From the NCBI GenBank assembly GCA_021773235.1, contig JAJFKL010000014.1:1-53572 (forward strand): DNA of 53,572 nt. The letters run 5' to 3'. The position numbers were made by a program, and so were the translations under genes. The notes below the pieces were generated by a model. It ran no database searches. It was not told the origin of the DNA and saw only the letters and a program-made list of their open reading frames with translations. Shown here piece by piece: positions 8,674 through 18,029 of this stretch (positions are counted from its first letter, which is position 1; every line of letters begins with the position of its first letter). The stretch comes from Gammaproteobacteria bacterium (lineage in GTDB: Bacteria; Pseudomonadota; Gammaproteobacteria; Eutrophobiales; Eutrophobiaceae).

Positions 8674-9465
8674 ATGAAGATTGCACTGGGAATTGAATAT
8701 AATGGTTGTAATTATTATGGCTGGCAAAGGCAATCAATCTCTCCAACGATACAAGAATCTATAGAAACAGCCTTATCAACGATCGCGGATGAAAGCATTA
8801 GAGTACATTGCGCGGGCAGAACTGATACCGGAGTTCATGCGATTCAACAGGTTATTCACTTCGAAACATCATCTATAAGAGACACTCATGCTTGGATACT
8901 TGGAACAAATTCAATGCTCCCCAAAGACATCTCGGTTACTTGGGCTTTAAATATTGATGATGATTTTCATGCCAGATTTAGTGCAGAAAAAAGAACCTAT
9001 CAATACTTAATCTTAAACCGACCTGCCCGTCCTGCTATATTCAATGGCTTGGTGTCCTGGGAAGGTAGGCAACTTGATTTTGATAAAATGAAGCAAGCTT
9101 CATCTTGTTTTATTGGACAGCATGATTTTACTTCGTATAGAGCGGTTGCTTGTCAGGCAAATTCACCTATCAGGACGATACATAACCTTGAAATGGACAG
9201 ATTGGAAGACTGGATAGTGATTACACTAACTGCAAATGCCTTTCTTCATCATATGGTGAGGAATATAGCGGGCGTATTAATGGCTATCGGCTTAGGTAAA
9301 AAAGAAGTAAATTGGGCGGCTGGGGTATTAGCTGCCAAGAATAGAACAGCTGGTGGAGTAACTGCACCGCCTGATGGATTATATTTGGTTAATATTCAGT
9401 ATCCAGAACGATTTTCTATTCCAGGTGCAAAATCGATAATAGATAAATTTGGAATTTGTCGTTAA
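8674..9465 (+). CDS. truA: tRNA pseudouridine(38-40) synthase
   Basis: A 263-residue TruA that converts uridines 38, 39 and 40 of the tRNA anticodon stem-loop to pseudouridine. The catalytic Asp lies in CAGRTDTGVHA (Asp51). Other family features are EYNGCNYYGWQRQ at the N-terminus, RTYQYLILNR in the middle and FLHHMVRNIAG near residue 190. Length matches the family (about 265). The ATG is preceded by no clear ribosome site. The gene follows fimV after a 122-base spacer holding a long inverted repeat, and precedes trpF by 42 bases; this neighbour order is conserved in gammaproteobacteria. Confidence 0.96.
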   Translation: MKIALGIEYNGCNYYGWQRQSISPTIQESIETALSTIADESIRVHCAGRTDTGVHAIQQVIHFETSSIRDTHAWILGTNSMLPKDISVTWALNIDDDFHARFSAEKRTYQYLILNRPARPAIFNGLVSWEGRQLDFDKMKQASSCFIGQHDFTSYRAVACQANSPIRTIHNLEMDRLEDWIVITLTANAFLHHMVRNIAGVLMAIGLGKKEVNWAAGVLAAKNRTAGGVTAPPDGLYLVNIQYPERFSIPGAKSIIDKFGICR

Positions 9466-9487
9466 AAATTAATTTTATAGCAATTAA

Positions 9488-9514
9488 GAATTGAACGAAT
9501 TGAACGAATGGAAC
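9488..9514 (+). repeat. Three 9-bp tandem repeats across the trpF start codon
   Basis: Two exact copies of GAATTGAAC (9488-9496, 9497-9505) are followed by a third, GAATGGAAC (9506-9514). A single T-to-G difference in the third copy creates the trpF ATG at 9508. No ribosome-binding purine run precedes this ATG. Confidence 0.75.
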
Positions 9515-10137
9515 ATCTAAAACGTACCCGGGTGAAAATTTGCGGTATCACTAACCTTGCGGATGCAAATGCTGCTGTCGATGCAGGAGCTGATGCAATT
9601 GGCCTAGTATTTTATGAGCCAAGTCCACGCTGTGTATCAATTAGTTTAGCCAAACAAATTACAGACAATATGCCACCATTTATTAATTGTGTTGGTCTGT
9701 TTGTGGATGCGGATGATGCATATATTAATGAGGTATTAAAAGAAGTTGCGATTGATACACTCCAATTTCATGGACAAGAAACGGAACAAGCTTGCGCTTT
9801 ATTCAATAGGCCTTATATTAAAGCGATCAGAATGAGTGAAAGTGTTGGTTTATTTGATGAAGTTGAAAAGTACCCCTCAGCTAAGGCCTTATTGCTTGAT
9901 GCTTATGTGAAAGGAGTACCAGGCGGTACCGGAAAAGCGTTTGACTGGAGTATCATCCCAAATAAATTGTCGAAACCTATTATCCTTGCAGGCGGTTTGG
10001 ATGACAATAATGTTAAAAATGCGATATCTCAAGTTCATCCTTATGCTGTAGATGTGAGCGGTGGTGTTGAGAAGGAAAAAGGGATTAAAGACCCTGTTAA
10101 AATTAAAAAATTTATTAGTGAGACTATGAATGCCTGA
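9508..10137 (+). CDS. trpF: Phosphoribosylanthranilate isomerase
   Basis: A 209-residue (beta/alpha)8 barrel that isomerises N-(5-phosphoribosyl)anthranilate to CdRP, the third step of tryptophan synthesis. The N-terminal RVKICGITN strand carries the catalytic Cys (Cys12). The phosphate-binding loops [15 protein letters not shown] and DVSGGVE are present. It is monofunctional and not fused to TrpC, as expected for the fimV-truA-trpF arrangement. Its stop overlaps the first codons of trpB by 8 bases, suggesting translational coupling. Confidence 0.96.
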   Translation: MEHLKRTRVKICGITNLADANAAVDAGADAIGLVFYEPSPRCVSISLAKQITDNMPPFINCVGLFVDADDAYINEVLKEVAIDTLQFHGQETEQACALFNRPYIKAIRMSESVGLFDEVEKYPSAKALLLDAYVKGVPGGTGKAFDWSIIPNKLSKPIILAGGLDDNNVKNAISQVHPYAVDVSGGVEKEKGIKDPVKIKKFISETMNA

Positions 10138-11368
10138 AACGAATAAAAAAAGTGATACTTCAGAAAGTGAATCGTATATGACTATGCCAGATAAGCGTGG
10201 TCACTTTGGAACATATGGCGGCCGATTTGTCTCTGAGACATTAATGGGGCCATTAGAAGAACTAGAGAAAGCATACAAAAAATATATAAATGCCCCTGAT
10301 TTTATAGCTGAATTCGAACATGATTTAAAACATTATGTCGGGCGACCCTCACCGTTATACCATGCGGAACGCTGGAGTGAGCAACTTGGTGGTGCGCAAA
10401 TATATTTGAAGCGTGAAGACTTGAACCATACAGGTGCGCATAAGATAAATAATACGGTTGGTCAGGCACTCTTAGCGAGATTGATGGGAAAGCGTCGTGT
10501 AATTGCAGAGACGGGTGCTGGTCAGCATGGTGTCGCAACGGCCACAGTTGCGGCTCGATATGGTATGGAATGTGTCGTTTATATGGGCGCTGAAGATATC
10601 CAAAGACAAGCTATGAATGTCTTTCGTATGAAGCTTCTTGGCGCAACTGTTGTTTCAGTTGAGGCAGGATCAAAAACATTAAAAGATGCATTAAACGAAG
10701 CGATGCGAGATTGGGTAACTAATGTTGATGATACCTTTTATATTATTGGCACTGTAGCAGGGCCACATCCATACCCAGCCATGGTGAGAGATTTTAATGC
10801 AGTCGTTGGACGTGAAGCGCGGCAACAATGTCTCGATCAGGCTGGATGTCTCCCAGATGCATTGGTTGCCTGTGTCGGTGGCGGTTCAAATGCGATTGGA
10901 TTGTTTCATTCATTTCTAGATGATAAAGAAGTATCTATTTATGGCGTTGAGGCAGCTGGTGAAGGTATCGAGACTGGACATCATGCTGCTCCTTTAAATG
11001 CGGGAAAACCAGGCGTTTTGCACGGAAACCGTACTTATCTAATGGAAGATGAATATGGCCAAATAATTGAAACACACTCAATCTCAGCGGGTCTTGATTA
11101 TCCGGGTGTAGGGCCAGAGCATGCTTGGTTAAAAGATACTGGCCGTGCTAATTATGTTTCAGTCACAGATATCGAAGCATTGCAGGCTTTCCATGATTTG
11201 ACGCGCATAGAAGGTATTATCCCCGCATTAGAATCTAGCCATGCATTAGCCTATACATCAAAAATTGCCCCGAAAATGGCTAAAGATGCGATAATTATTG
11301 CTAATTTATCAGGTCGTGGGGATAAGGATATTCATACAGTTGCCGCACATGAAGGGATTACACTTTAA
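10130..11368 (+). CDS. trpB: Tryptophan synthase beta chain
   Basis: A 412-residue PLP enzyme that joins indole to serine; it works as the alpha2beta2 complex with TrpA. The PLP lysine is Lys105 in HTGAHKINN, and the catalytic Glu127 lies in AETGAGQHG. The phosphate-binding loop GGGSNAIG and the C-terminal SGRGDKD are intact. The chosen ATG overlaps trpF (ATGCCTGA). This adds a 16-residue polar tail before [11 protein letters not shown], where most family members begin, so ATG at 10178 is a plausible alternative start. A small HTH-like gene separates it from trpA, which is unusual. Confidence 0.96.
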   Translation: MPETNKKSDTSESESYMTMPDKRGHFGTYGGRFVSETLMGPLEELEKAYKKYINAPDFIAEFEHDLKHYVGRPSPLYHAERWSEQLGGAQIYLKREDLNHTGAHKINNTVGQALLARLMGKRRVIAETGAGQHGVATATVAARYGMECVVYMGAEDIQRQAMNVFRMKLLGATVVSVEAGSKTLKDALNEAMRDWVTNVDDTFYIIGTVAGPHPYPAMVRDFNAVVGREARQQCLDQAGCLPDALVACVGGGSNAIGLFHSFLDDKEVSIYGVEAAGEGIETGHHAAPLNAGKPGVLHGNRTYLMEDEYGQIIETHSISAGLDYPGVGPEHAWLKDTGRANYVSVTDIEALQAFHDLTRIEGIIPALESSHALAYTSKIAPKMAKDAIIIANLSGRGDKDIHTVAAHEGITL

Positions 11369-11385
11369 ACCGGGGAACATAGAAC

Positions 11386-11577
11386 ATGAATAATCGTGAA
11401 CGTTTGATGGAAATAATGGCTGATCGAGAGCTGGATCGTTTGCAAGTTGCTGAACTATTAAAAGTTAAACGAGCCGAAGTCGATAATTGGTTGTTATCAC
11501 ATGAGTCAAGAAATCATAAAGATATACCTGATATGGCCATCGAGTTGCTTGAATTGAAACTCGACTTAAAAGAATAA
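11386..11577 (+). CDS. Small HTH-like protein between trpB and trpA
   Basis: A 63-residue acidic, all-helical protein. Residues 15-40 (DRLQVAELLKVKRAEVDNWL) look like a helix-turn-helix of the Cro/XRE kind: a helix, a turn at KVKR and a recognition-like helix ending in the W-L pair common at that place. No wing, metal site or membrane segment is present. A strong ribosome site (GGGGAA) lies ahead of the ATG, much better than those of its trp neighbours, so it is probably translated. It sits 17 bases after trpB and 75 before trpA. I do not recognise a named family. It may regulate the operon or simply be a carried small gene; both are inference. Confidence 0.65.
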   Translation: MNNRERLMEIMADRELDRLQVAELLKVKRAEVDNWLLSHESRNHKDIPDMAIELLELKLDLKE

Positions 11578-11652
11578 CTTAGCAGATGTTGGCAAGTTTT
11601 CAGCTATATCCTTAATTTTCGTTTCCTATTTATATTTTCAAATTAACAAATT

Positions 11653-12462
11653 ATGAGCAGAATTGAAGCGTGTTTCAGCGCACTTAAAAGCAATAACAAA
11701 AAAGCACTAATCCCTTTTATCACTGCAGGCGATCCATCTCTTGAGATGACAGTTGAATTAATGCATATTTTGACAGCAGCGGGCGCAGATATTATTGAAT
11801 TAGGCGTCCCTTTTTCAGATCCTATGGCCGATGGGCCGGTGATTCAACGTGCAAGTGAACGCGCCTTAATACATGGTACGAATACTGATGATGTCTTTAA
11901 TATTGTTACGGAATTTAGGACCAAGAATGAATCAACTCCCATTATCTTAATGGGCTATTTAAACCCGATTGAAGTAATGGGTTATGAAACGTTTGTAGAA
12001 AAGGCGGCAAATGCAGGGGTTGATGGTCTGATTATTGTTGATCTGCCACCAGAGGAATCTGCTGAATTTGCTGAGGTTCTGAAACCACACGGTATAGACC
12101 AAATATTTCTTATTTCACCGACAACACAAGGTGAACGTCTGAACAGGATCTGTGAAGTCGCCTCAGGCTTCCTGTATTATGTCTCTTTGAAGGGTGTAAC
12201 CGGTAGTAATCAACTGGATGTTAAGGCTGTTGACGATAAACTGAATGAGATCCGTAGCAAGACATCATTACCTTTAGGTGTTGGCTTTGGAATTAAGGAT
12301 CCGCAAATAGCAGAAAATGTCGGAAGGGTCAGTGATGCAGTTGTTGTCGGTAGTGCCTTGGTTGAAAGAATTGCAGAACATGCTGATAACGGCGAAAAAA
12401 TGAAATCAGAGGTATCATCATTCATCGGTTCCCTGCGAACCGCATTAGATAGTATTGGATGA
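11653..12462 (+). CDS. trpA: Tryptophan synthase alpha chain
   Basis: A 269-residue TIM-barrel subunit that cleaves indole-3-glycerol phosphate to indole, which is passed to TrpB through the tunnel. Catalytic Glu49 and Asp60 fall in IELGVPFSDPMADGP, at exactly the family's usual numbers. The phosphate-binding loops SLKGVTG, GFGI and VVGSALV are present. The start has no visible purine-rich ribosome site; the 75-base gap from the small HTH-like gene is AT-rich with no hairpin seen. accD follows after 9 bases, so trpA and accD are likely co-transcribed. Confidence 0.96.
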   Translation: MSRIEACFSALKSNNKKALIPFITAGDPSLEMTVELMHILTAAGADIIELGVPFSDPMADGPVIQRASERALIHGTNTDDVFNIVTEFRTKNESTPIILMGYLNPIEVMGYETFVEKAANAGVDGLIIVDLPPEESAEFAEVLKPHGIDQIFLISPTTQGERLNRICEVASGFLYYVSLKGVTGSNQLDVKAVDDKLNEIRSKTSLPLGVGFGIKDPQIAENVGRVSDAVVVGSALVERIAEHADNGEKMKSEVSSFIGSLRTALDSIG

Positions 12463-12471
12463 CAATTAAAT

Positions 12472-13335
12472 ATGAGTTGGTTTAAAAAAATATTACCGTC
12501 GCGAGATAAAACAAACGGTACAACACGTCGCACTGTCCCAGAGGGTGTATGGACAAAGTGTCAAGAATGTAACGCCGTTTTATATCGTGCAGAACTCGAC
12601 AGGAATAATGAAGTATGTCCAAAATGTGATCATCACATGCGAATTAGTGCGCGAGTGCGATTGGAAACTTTTTTGGATGTAGACAATAGAGTGGAGATTG
12701 GTGCTGAAGTACAACCAGTTGATATCCTGAAATTTCGTGATAATAAAAAATATAAAGATAGGCTCAACCAAGCGCAAAAGAAAACGGGTGAAGATGATGC
12801 GCTGATAGCGATGTCTGGAAAATTAAAAGGCTTGCCAGTCATTGCTTGTGCATTTGAATTTAATTTTATGGGTGGTTCTATGGGCTCGGTTGTTGGTGAG
12901 CGGTTTGTGCTTGCCGTTGAAATGGCAATTGAAATGAATGCCTCATTAATCTGCTTTTCTACAAGTGGTGGCGCAAGAATGCAGGAAGCTCTGTTCTCAT
13001 TGATGCAAATGGCGAAGACATCTGCTGCTATAGCTATTTTGCGTAATAAAGGATTGCCCTATATTTCAGTGCTGACTGATCCAACGATGGGTGGTGTATC
13101 AGCTAGTTTGGCTACGCTTGGAGATATTAATATTGCAGAGCCTAATGCCTTGATTGGATTTGCTGGGCCTAGAGTTATTGAACAAACCGTTAGAGAAACC
13201 CTGCCTGCAGGCTTTCAGCGTAGTGAATTTTTACTCGAAAATGGTGATATTGATATGATTGTTGATCGTAGAGAATTACGCGATAGAATCAGCAAGTTAT
13301 TATCAATGCTAACCCATCAATCATTAACTGCATGA
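12472..13335 (+). CDS. accD: Acetyl-CoA carboxylase carboxyltransferase beta subunit
   Basis: A 287-residue subunit of the carboxyltransferase that moves CO2 from carboxybiotin to acetyl-CoA in the first committed step of fatty acid synthesis. The N-terminal zinc ribbon is complete (Cys30, Cys33, Cys49, Cys52). The crotonase-like core follows, with [23 protein letters not shown] and [10 protein letters not shown], which form acyl-CoA and oxyanion sites. AccA, its partner, is not in the window. Placement between trpA and folC is conserved in gammaproteobacteria. Confidence 0.96.
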   Translation: MSWFKKILPSRDKTNGTTRRTVPEGVWTKCQECNAVLYRAELDRNNEVCPKCDHHMRISARVRLETFLDVDNRVEIGAEVQPVDILKFRDNKKYKDRLNQAQKKTGEDDALIAMSGKLKGLPVIACAFEFNFMGGSMGSVVGERFVLAVEMAIEMNASLICFSTSGGARMQEALFSLMQMAKTSAAIAILRNKGLPYISVLTDPTMGGVSASLATLGDINIAEPNALIGFAGPRVIEQTVRETLPAGFQRSEFLLENGDIDMIVDRRELRDRISKLLSMLTHQSLTA

Positions 13336-13359
13336 TATAAATCGTTTCTCACGACACTT

Positions 13360-14685
13360 ATGGCTAGTAAAATTAAAACAATTTCTAAGTCAGGAACACA
13401 CCCCGATCAATTAAGGTTTAACAATCTTGAAAAATGGTTAGAGTGGCAAGAAAGCCTGCATTTCACTGCGATTGAATTAGGTTTAGAGCGATGTCGTCGT
13501 GTTGCAAATAATATGGGTTTGCTCAAGCCAGCATATAACGTTATTAGTGTTGCAGGGACCAATGGCAAAGGGTCTAGCATTACCATGTTGGATAAAATCC
13601 TGCGTAATGCAGATTACAAAATAGGCCGGTATACATCTCCTCATTTACTCCGTTATAACGAACGAATTTGCATCAATGGTGTTGAAGTCTCAGATTCTGA
13701 ACTGTGTGAATCATTTGACCGAATTGATCGTGCACGCGGTGAAATTTCATTAACGTATTTTGAATTCGGAACGCTTACAGCGTTGGATCTGTTTCGCCAG
13801 CATAAGGTCGATCTGGCCATCCTCGAAGTAGGTTTAGGTGGTCGGCTTGATGCGGTAAATGTACTAGATGCAGATGTCGCATTAATTACTAGTATCGATA
13901 TTGATCATCAGCAATGGCTTGGTGATAATCGTGAAAGCATAGCTAGAGAAAAAGCAGGTATTTTTAGAAACAAAGCACCTGCTATATGTTCTGACGCTAA
14001 TCCACCGCAGAGTTTACTTGATTGTGCGGATGCATTGGGTACGCCGTTGAGTGTATTAGGGCGTGATTATAAATTGGCTATGGGGCATGGTGATTGGTCA
14101 TGGGAGATAGACAATATTTCATTGGATCAATTACCCAGACCTATGCAGTTTTGTGATTTTCAATTACAAAATGCAGCAGGTGCTTTAATGGTATTGGAAA
14201 AAATAAAAAATGATTATCCCGTTAGCATAGAGAATATTAAGGAAGGACTTAGTAGTTTTCGTCTTAATGGGCGCATGCAATTTGTCCCTGGCAGGATCCC
14301 GAAAATATTAGATGTGGCTCACAATAGTGAATCAGTCAGAGTACTAGTAAAAAATATAAGTAAGATCCCATGTTTAGGACAAACTCATTTGATCGTGGGT
14401 ATGTTGAAGGATAAAGATCACTCAGAAGTGTTTAAGGTATTAAACAATATTGCGGATAGCTGGAATATCATTACGCTAAAGGAAGAGCGTGGTAGTGATG
14501 CGAAAACATTAATTTCAGAACTCAAGTCACTAGGTGTAAATGAAAACGTTGTTGAATATACTAATGTCGGCGATGCTTTAGTTCAGCTTGAGGAGTTATC
14601 CACGGCGGGTGATAGAATTATTGTCACTGGATCTTTTCTAACGGTAGGTGCCGCACTCGGCCACTTAAACCTGGAGTTAAGCTAA
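13360..14685 (+). CDS. folC: Bifunctional folylpolyglutamate/dihydrofolate synthase
   Basis: A 441-residue Mur-ligase-superfamily enzyme that adds glutamate to dihydropteroate and to folates using ATP. The P-loop is AGTNGKGSS near residue 65. The folate/Mg site follows in YTSPHLLRYNERICING, and the LEVGLGGRLDAVN segment lies near 155. The C-terminal domain carries DVAHN, which contacts the nucleotide. The length fits the family. It lies 24 bases after accD and 6 before dedD. No strong ribosome site is visible. Confidence 0.95.
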   Translation: MASKIKTISKSGTHPDQLRFNNLEKWLEWQESLHFTAIELGLERCRRVANNMGLLKPAYNVISVAGTNGKGSSITMLDKILRNADYKIGRYTSPHLLRYNERICINGVEVSDSELCESFDRIDRARGEISLTYFEFGTLTALDLFRQHKVDLAILEVGLGGRLDAVNVLDADVALITSIDIDHQQWLGDNRESIAREKAGIFRNKAPAICSDANPPQSLLDCADALGTPLSVLGRDYKLAMGHGDWSWEIDNISLDQLPRPMQFCDFQLQNAAGALMVLEKIKNDYPVSIENIKEGLSSFRLNGRMQFVPGRIPKILDVAHNSESVRVLVKNISKIPCLGQTHLIVGMLKDKDHSEVFKVLNNIADSWNIITLKEERGSDAKTLISELKSLGVNENVVEYTNVGDALVQLEELSTAGDRIIVTGSFLTVGAALGHLNLELS

Positions 14686-14691
14686 ACTAAA

Positions 14692-15297
14692 ATGCATCAA
14701 CGCTTAAAAGAACGATTGGTTGGTGCAGCAGTCCTAATTTTTATTGCTGTTGTTTTTATACCGATGTTTTTAACTGGGCCTATAGATGCTGGGTCTATTA
14801 CTGAGACCAATATTCCAGAGCGAACGACAGAGAAGTTTAATTCCAGGTTAATCCCGCTGAATAATTCTGGAGTACCAGACGCACCGATTAATATGGATGC
14901 TGAAGATGTAGAAGAACAGCCTATTACGGATGATAAAAAAGAGGATTCTATAGTTAAGCCAAATGTAGAAACATCTTCAAAACCAGAATCGATTAGTACG
15001 GCAGAAGCTAGTGTTAAAAAATCGGAAACAAATAAAACAGTAAAAGATAAACAAGTAGGTTTGACAGCTTGGGTAGTACAATTAGGTAGTTTTTCAAGTA
15101 AAGTCAATGCAGATAAATTGAATTTAACGCTTAGGAAATCAGGCTTTCCAGCGTTCGTTGAGCCATTAGAACAAAATAATGAAGTAGCGTACCGAGTTAG
15201 AGTTGGTCCAGAATTGTTGCGTGCTGATGCTGATGCTTTACTAAAGAAAATTAAAGAAAATACGAAACTAGACGGTATAGTATTAAACTATCCATAA
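14692..15297 (+). CDS. dedD: SPOR-domain cell-division protein, DedD-like
   Basis: A 201-residue inner-membrane protein. A basic N-terminus (HQRLKERL) leads into one membrane helix at about 10-29, then a polar, low-complexity periplasmic linker (30-120), then a SPOR domain from TAWVVQLGSFSSK (about 123) to the end. SPOR domains bind denuded septal peptidoglycan, so the protein should localise to the division site. DedD between folC and cvpA is a conserved order and supports the name. The linker sequence is not conserved. Confidence 0.9.
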   Translation: MHQRLKERLVGAAVLIFIAVVFIPMFLTGPIDAGSITETNIPERTTEKFNSRLIPLNNSGVPDAPINMDAEDVEEQPITDDKKEDSIVKPNVETSSKPESISTAEASVKKSETNKTVKDKQVGLTAWVVQLGSFSSKVNADKLNLTLRKSGFPAFVEPLEQNNEVAYRVRVGPELLRADADALLKKIKENTKLDGIVLNYP

Positions 15298-15330
15298 TTT
15301 TTAATTAACTTAAAACATCAGATTTCAATA

Positions 15331-15840
15331 ATGTCTACAGCCGATATAGTCATTCTTTGTTTAATTGCATTACCGACAATAGTTGGTGTTTTTTATGGGT
15401 TTTTGAATATATTATTTTCATTATTATCTTGGGCAGTATCTTTAGGCCTCTCAATAAAACTAGTACCCTATTTTTCTCCGTTGCTGGAAAACTATGTAGA
15501 TACGCCAATTTTAAGGATTGTATTGGCGTTTATAGCGTTGTTTATAATAAGTTTGCTTATAATGAGTGGTATAAGTTATTTCGTAGTAAAGTTGTTAGGT
15601 AGAACGGGGCTAACAGCAGCAGACAGAATCTTAGGATTATTTTTTGGCATGGGCTTAGGTGGATTAATCGTTGCAGTTATAATTTTTATGGCTGGATTCA
15701 CTGCTTTCCCCCAAGAACCATGGTGGGAAGAATCAAAGTTAGCAGCGCCATTCGAACGGATAAGCACATGGAGTTCTCGTTTTTTACCAGAGTCAATAAC
15801 CGAATATCATTCATATGAACAGGTAAATGAAGATGCTTAA
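15331..15840 (+). CDS. cvpA: CvpA family membrane protein
   Basis: A 169-residue inner-membrane protein with four predicted helices (about 5-30, 33-48, 60-88 and 103-128). The family signature is visible in the GxFYGF turn after helix 1 and in DRILGLFFGMGLGGLIV (about 96-112). Homologues are needed for colicin V production and for envelope stress tolerance, with an unclear mechanism. It lies directly before purF, as in E. coli, with 21 bases between. Confidence 0.92.
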   Translation: MSTADIVILCLIALPTIVGVFYGFLNILFSLLSWAVSLGLSIKLVPYFSPLLENYVDTPILRIVLAFIALFIISLLIMSGISYFVVKLLGRTGLTAADRILGLFFGMGLGGLIVAVIIFMAGFTAFPQEPWWEESKLAAPFERISTWSSRFLPESITEYHSYEQVNEDA

Positions 15841-15861
15841 TAAACTCATAGGAACAATACT

Positions 15862-17376
15862 ATGTGCGGCATAATCGGAATCGTCGCCAAGAACCCGGTG
15901 AACCAGGCTATCTATGATGGCTTAACGGTGCTTCAACATCGTGGACAAGATGCTGCAGGTATGGTGACTTGTGATAAAAGTAAATTGTATCTGAGGAAGG
16001 ACAATGGCCTTGTCAGAGATGTATTTCATACACGACATATGCTTAATCTAAAAGGGAATATGGGTATTGGGCATGTGCGCTATCCCACAGCAGGTTGTTC
16101 ATCCTCAGCAGAAGCGCAACCTTTTTATGTTAATTCTCCTTATGGCATCACTCTCGCTCATAATGGCAATTTAACGAATGCAGAGACTTTGAAAGAAGAT
16201 CTTATGCGCGATGATCTAAGACATTTGAATACGAATTCAGATTCGGAAGTATTATTAAATATCCTTGCACATGAATTAAACGCTATTGGTAAATCGCGAG
16301 ATAGTCTAGATGCTAAAAATATTTTCCAAGCTGTCAAACGTTTACATCGTCGCTGTAAAGGTGGTTATGCTGCTGTAGCGATGATTACCGGAGTTGGAAT
16401 AGTAGGGTTTCGTGACCCAAATGGTATTCGACCTGTCGCTTTTGGAGAGCGTAAAACGGATAGCGGAACAGAATTTATCATCGCTTCAGAAAGTGTTGCA
16501 ATTAATGCTCTCGATTTCGAACTCATACGAGATATAGCCCCAGGTGAAGCTGTTTTTATTACATTGTCTGGCGAAATTCATACCTTACAATGTTCAGATA
16601 ATTCAAATTACAGTCCGTGCATATTTGAACATGTATATTTAGCCAGACCTGACTCGATAATTGATGGTATTTCGGTTTATAAAGCACGATTAAGGATGGG
16701 CGAAGAGCTTGCTAAAAAGATTCTTAGACTCTACCCAGAACACGATATCGATGTTGTTATTCCAATCCCAGACACTAGCCGAACGGCTGCCTTACCTTTA
16801 GCAACTAAACTAGATGTGAAATATCGAGAGGGTTTTGTAAAAAACCGCTATATCCCCAGAACATTTATTATGCCGGGCCAAAGTATCCGAAAGAAGTCTG
16901 TGCGACAGAAGTTAAATGCAATTGGTCTGGAGTTTAAAGGGAAGAATGTTTTGCTTGTCGATGACTCTATTGTAAGAGGGACGACTTCAAGAGAGATCGT
17001 GCAAATGGCAAGAGAGGCAGGCGCTAAAAGAGTTTATATTGCATCAGCAGCACCGCCCGTACGTTATCCAAACGTCTATGGTATAGACATGCCGACGGTA
17101 GGTGAATTAATTGCAAATAATTGTACCGTTGAGGATGTTGCTGAAAAAATTGGTGCTGATTGGTTAGTCTACCAAGACATTGAAGATCTGATATCTTCCG
17201 CTCATAAAGGCAATAAAAAAATAACTGAATTTGATACGTCTTGTTTTACCGGGGAATATGTTACGGGTGATGTGAGCACAGACTACCTTGAGCATATTGA
17301 ATCAATTCGGAATAATTATGCTATGGAAAAGCAGGGTATTGATGAAGGTTTGACAGATTTAACTGAGAACCAATAA
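15862..17376 (+). CDS. purF: Amidophosphoribosyltransferase
   Basis: A 504-residue enzyme of the first committed purine step: glutamine plus PRPP gives phosphoribosylamine. It begins MCGIIGIVA, so Cys2 becomes the N-terminal nucleophile of the glutaminase domain without a propeptide. The glutaminase residues [17 protein letters not shown] and NGNLTN follow. The phosphoribosyltransferase PRPP loop [16 protein letters not shown] is near 370. A fair ribosome site (AGGAA) precedes the ATG. It closes the long plus-strand block. In E. coli-type order cvpA-purF is the same; the metZ gene often found next in pseudomonads is missing. Confidence 0.97.
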   Translation: MCGIIGIVAKNPVNQAIYDGLTVLQHRGQDAAGMVTCDKSKLYLRKDNGLVRDVFHTRHMLNLKGNMGIGHVRYPTAGCSSSAEAQPFYVNSPYGITLAHNGNLTNAETLKEDLMRDDLRHLNTNSDSEVLLNILAHELNAIGKSRDSLDAKNIFQAVKRLHRRCKGGYAAVAMITGVGIVGFRDPNGIRPVAFGERKTDSGTEFIIASESVAINALDFELIRDIAPGEAVFITLSGEIHTLQCSDNSNYSPCIFEHVYLARPDSIIDGISVYKARLRMGEELAKKILRLYPEHDIDVVIPIPDTSRTAALPLATKLDVKYREGFVKNRYIPRTFIMPGQSIRKKSVRQKLNAIGLEFKGKNVLLVDDSIVRGTTSREIVQMAREAGAKRVYIASAAPPVRYPNVYGIDMPTVGELIANNCTVEDVAEKIGADWLVYQDIEDLISSAHKGNKKITEFDTSCFTGEYVTGDVSTDYLEHIESIRNNYAMEKQGIDEGLTDLTENQ

Positions 17377-17412
17377 AAAAACCACGGCCTATTTATAGAT
17401 ATAGGACCGTGG
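17375..17412 (-). terminator. Rho-independent terminator of the phasin gene
   Basis: On the minus strand a GC-rich hairpin (CCACGGTCCTAT paired with ATAGGCCGTGG, one bulged base) is followed by a run of seven T. The U tract lies on the minus-strand side, so it ends transcription from phaP; it overlaps the purF stop and may also slow plus-strand transcription. Confidence 0.8.
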
Positions 17413-17440
17413 AATAAGTAGGGGTATTTCTAAATCGGTA

Positions 17441-17466
17441 ATCGCGTATTCAAATGAATACGCGAT
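17441..17466. repeat. Perfect 11-bp inverted repeat after the phasin gene
   Basis: ATCGCGTATTC and GAATACGCGAT are exact complements around a 4-base loop. It starts 9 bases after the phasin stop on the minus strand and has no U tract. It may be a 3' stabilising hairpin ahead of the true terminator at 17375-17412. Confidence 0.7.
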
Positions 17467-17474
17467 AATAATCT

Positions 17475-17834
17475 TTAAGCAGTTTTTGAAAAAGGAACGA
17501 TGGTTGCCGCGTCTTCTACGCCTTTTTCAACCCATGCACTTACTTCTTCTTTTGATTCATTCATGATGTCTACAGTGTTTCTAGCAATACCTTGAACCTT
17601 TGCGCTAGCTTCATTGATCAAAGCGGTTTGCTCACTGATAACTTCTTTGTAGTCTTTAGATTTACCAAGCATTTCCATTTGTGAAGTGACACATTCCATA
17701 GAAAGGTTGATAAAAGCTTGTTGCTGGTCTGCAATTTGACCTACGATTTTCAAATTGATGTTGTAAAGTTCTTGCATCGCATCGTAATTTGATTTGCCTA
17801 ATTTGTTCATTGTTTCGAATATTTCATTAGTCAT
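17475..17834 (-). CDS. phaP: Phasin family protein (PHA granule-associated)
   Basis: A 119-residue helical protein. The pattern MNKLGKSNYDAMQELYNINLKIV, then amphipathic helices with QQQAFINLSMEC and a long Glu/Lys/Ala-rich C-terminal helix, fits the phasin family that coats polyhydroxyalkanoate granules. There is no signal peptide or membrane helix. A strong ribosome site (TAGGAG) precedes the ATG. Just upstream is a TGC-rich repeated element, a likely PhaR operator, and phaR itself is the next gene. That pairing makes the phasin call firm. High expression during PHA storage is expected. Confidence 0.88.
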   Translation of the reverse strand: MTNEIFETMNKLGKSNYDAMQELYNINLKIVGQIADQQQAFINLSMECVTSQMEMLGKSKDYKEVISEQTALINEASAKVQGIARNTVDIMNESKEEVSAWVEKGVEDAATIVPFSKTA

Positions 17835-17872
17835 TGTTCTACTCCTAAAAAGTATATTTATTACGCATCACG

Positions 17873-17904
17873 TTGTGCAATGCAACAATTATTGCAATGC
17901 AGCA
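17873..17904 (-). promoter_or_regulatory. Candidate PhaR operator upstream of phaP
   Basis: On the minus strand two copies of TGCATTGCA (in CTGCATTGCAA and TTGCATTGCAC) lie in direct repeat, 39 to 70 bases before the phasin ATG and overlapping a likely promoter. PhaR regulators are known to bind TGC-rich repeats before phasin genes and to release them when polymer forms. The spacing and sequence fit, but binding is inferred. Confidence 0.5.
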
Positions 17905-18029
17905 TATTAGGATTTACAGGAGCTGTCAACAGGAATATATGAGGAATTATAATTATATTAAATAACTATAAGTTATTGAACTTATTAATATAAATATTAT
18001 TACGATTGGATTTTCTAGAGAAATAACAA

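Noticed and set aside
9466..9507. Possible trp leader peptide or attenuator before trpF
   Set aside because: The 42-base gap has no Trp codons and no terminator-antiterminator hairpins; only the 9-base repeats are present.
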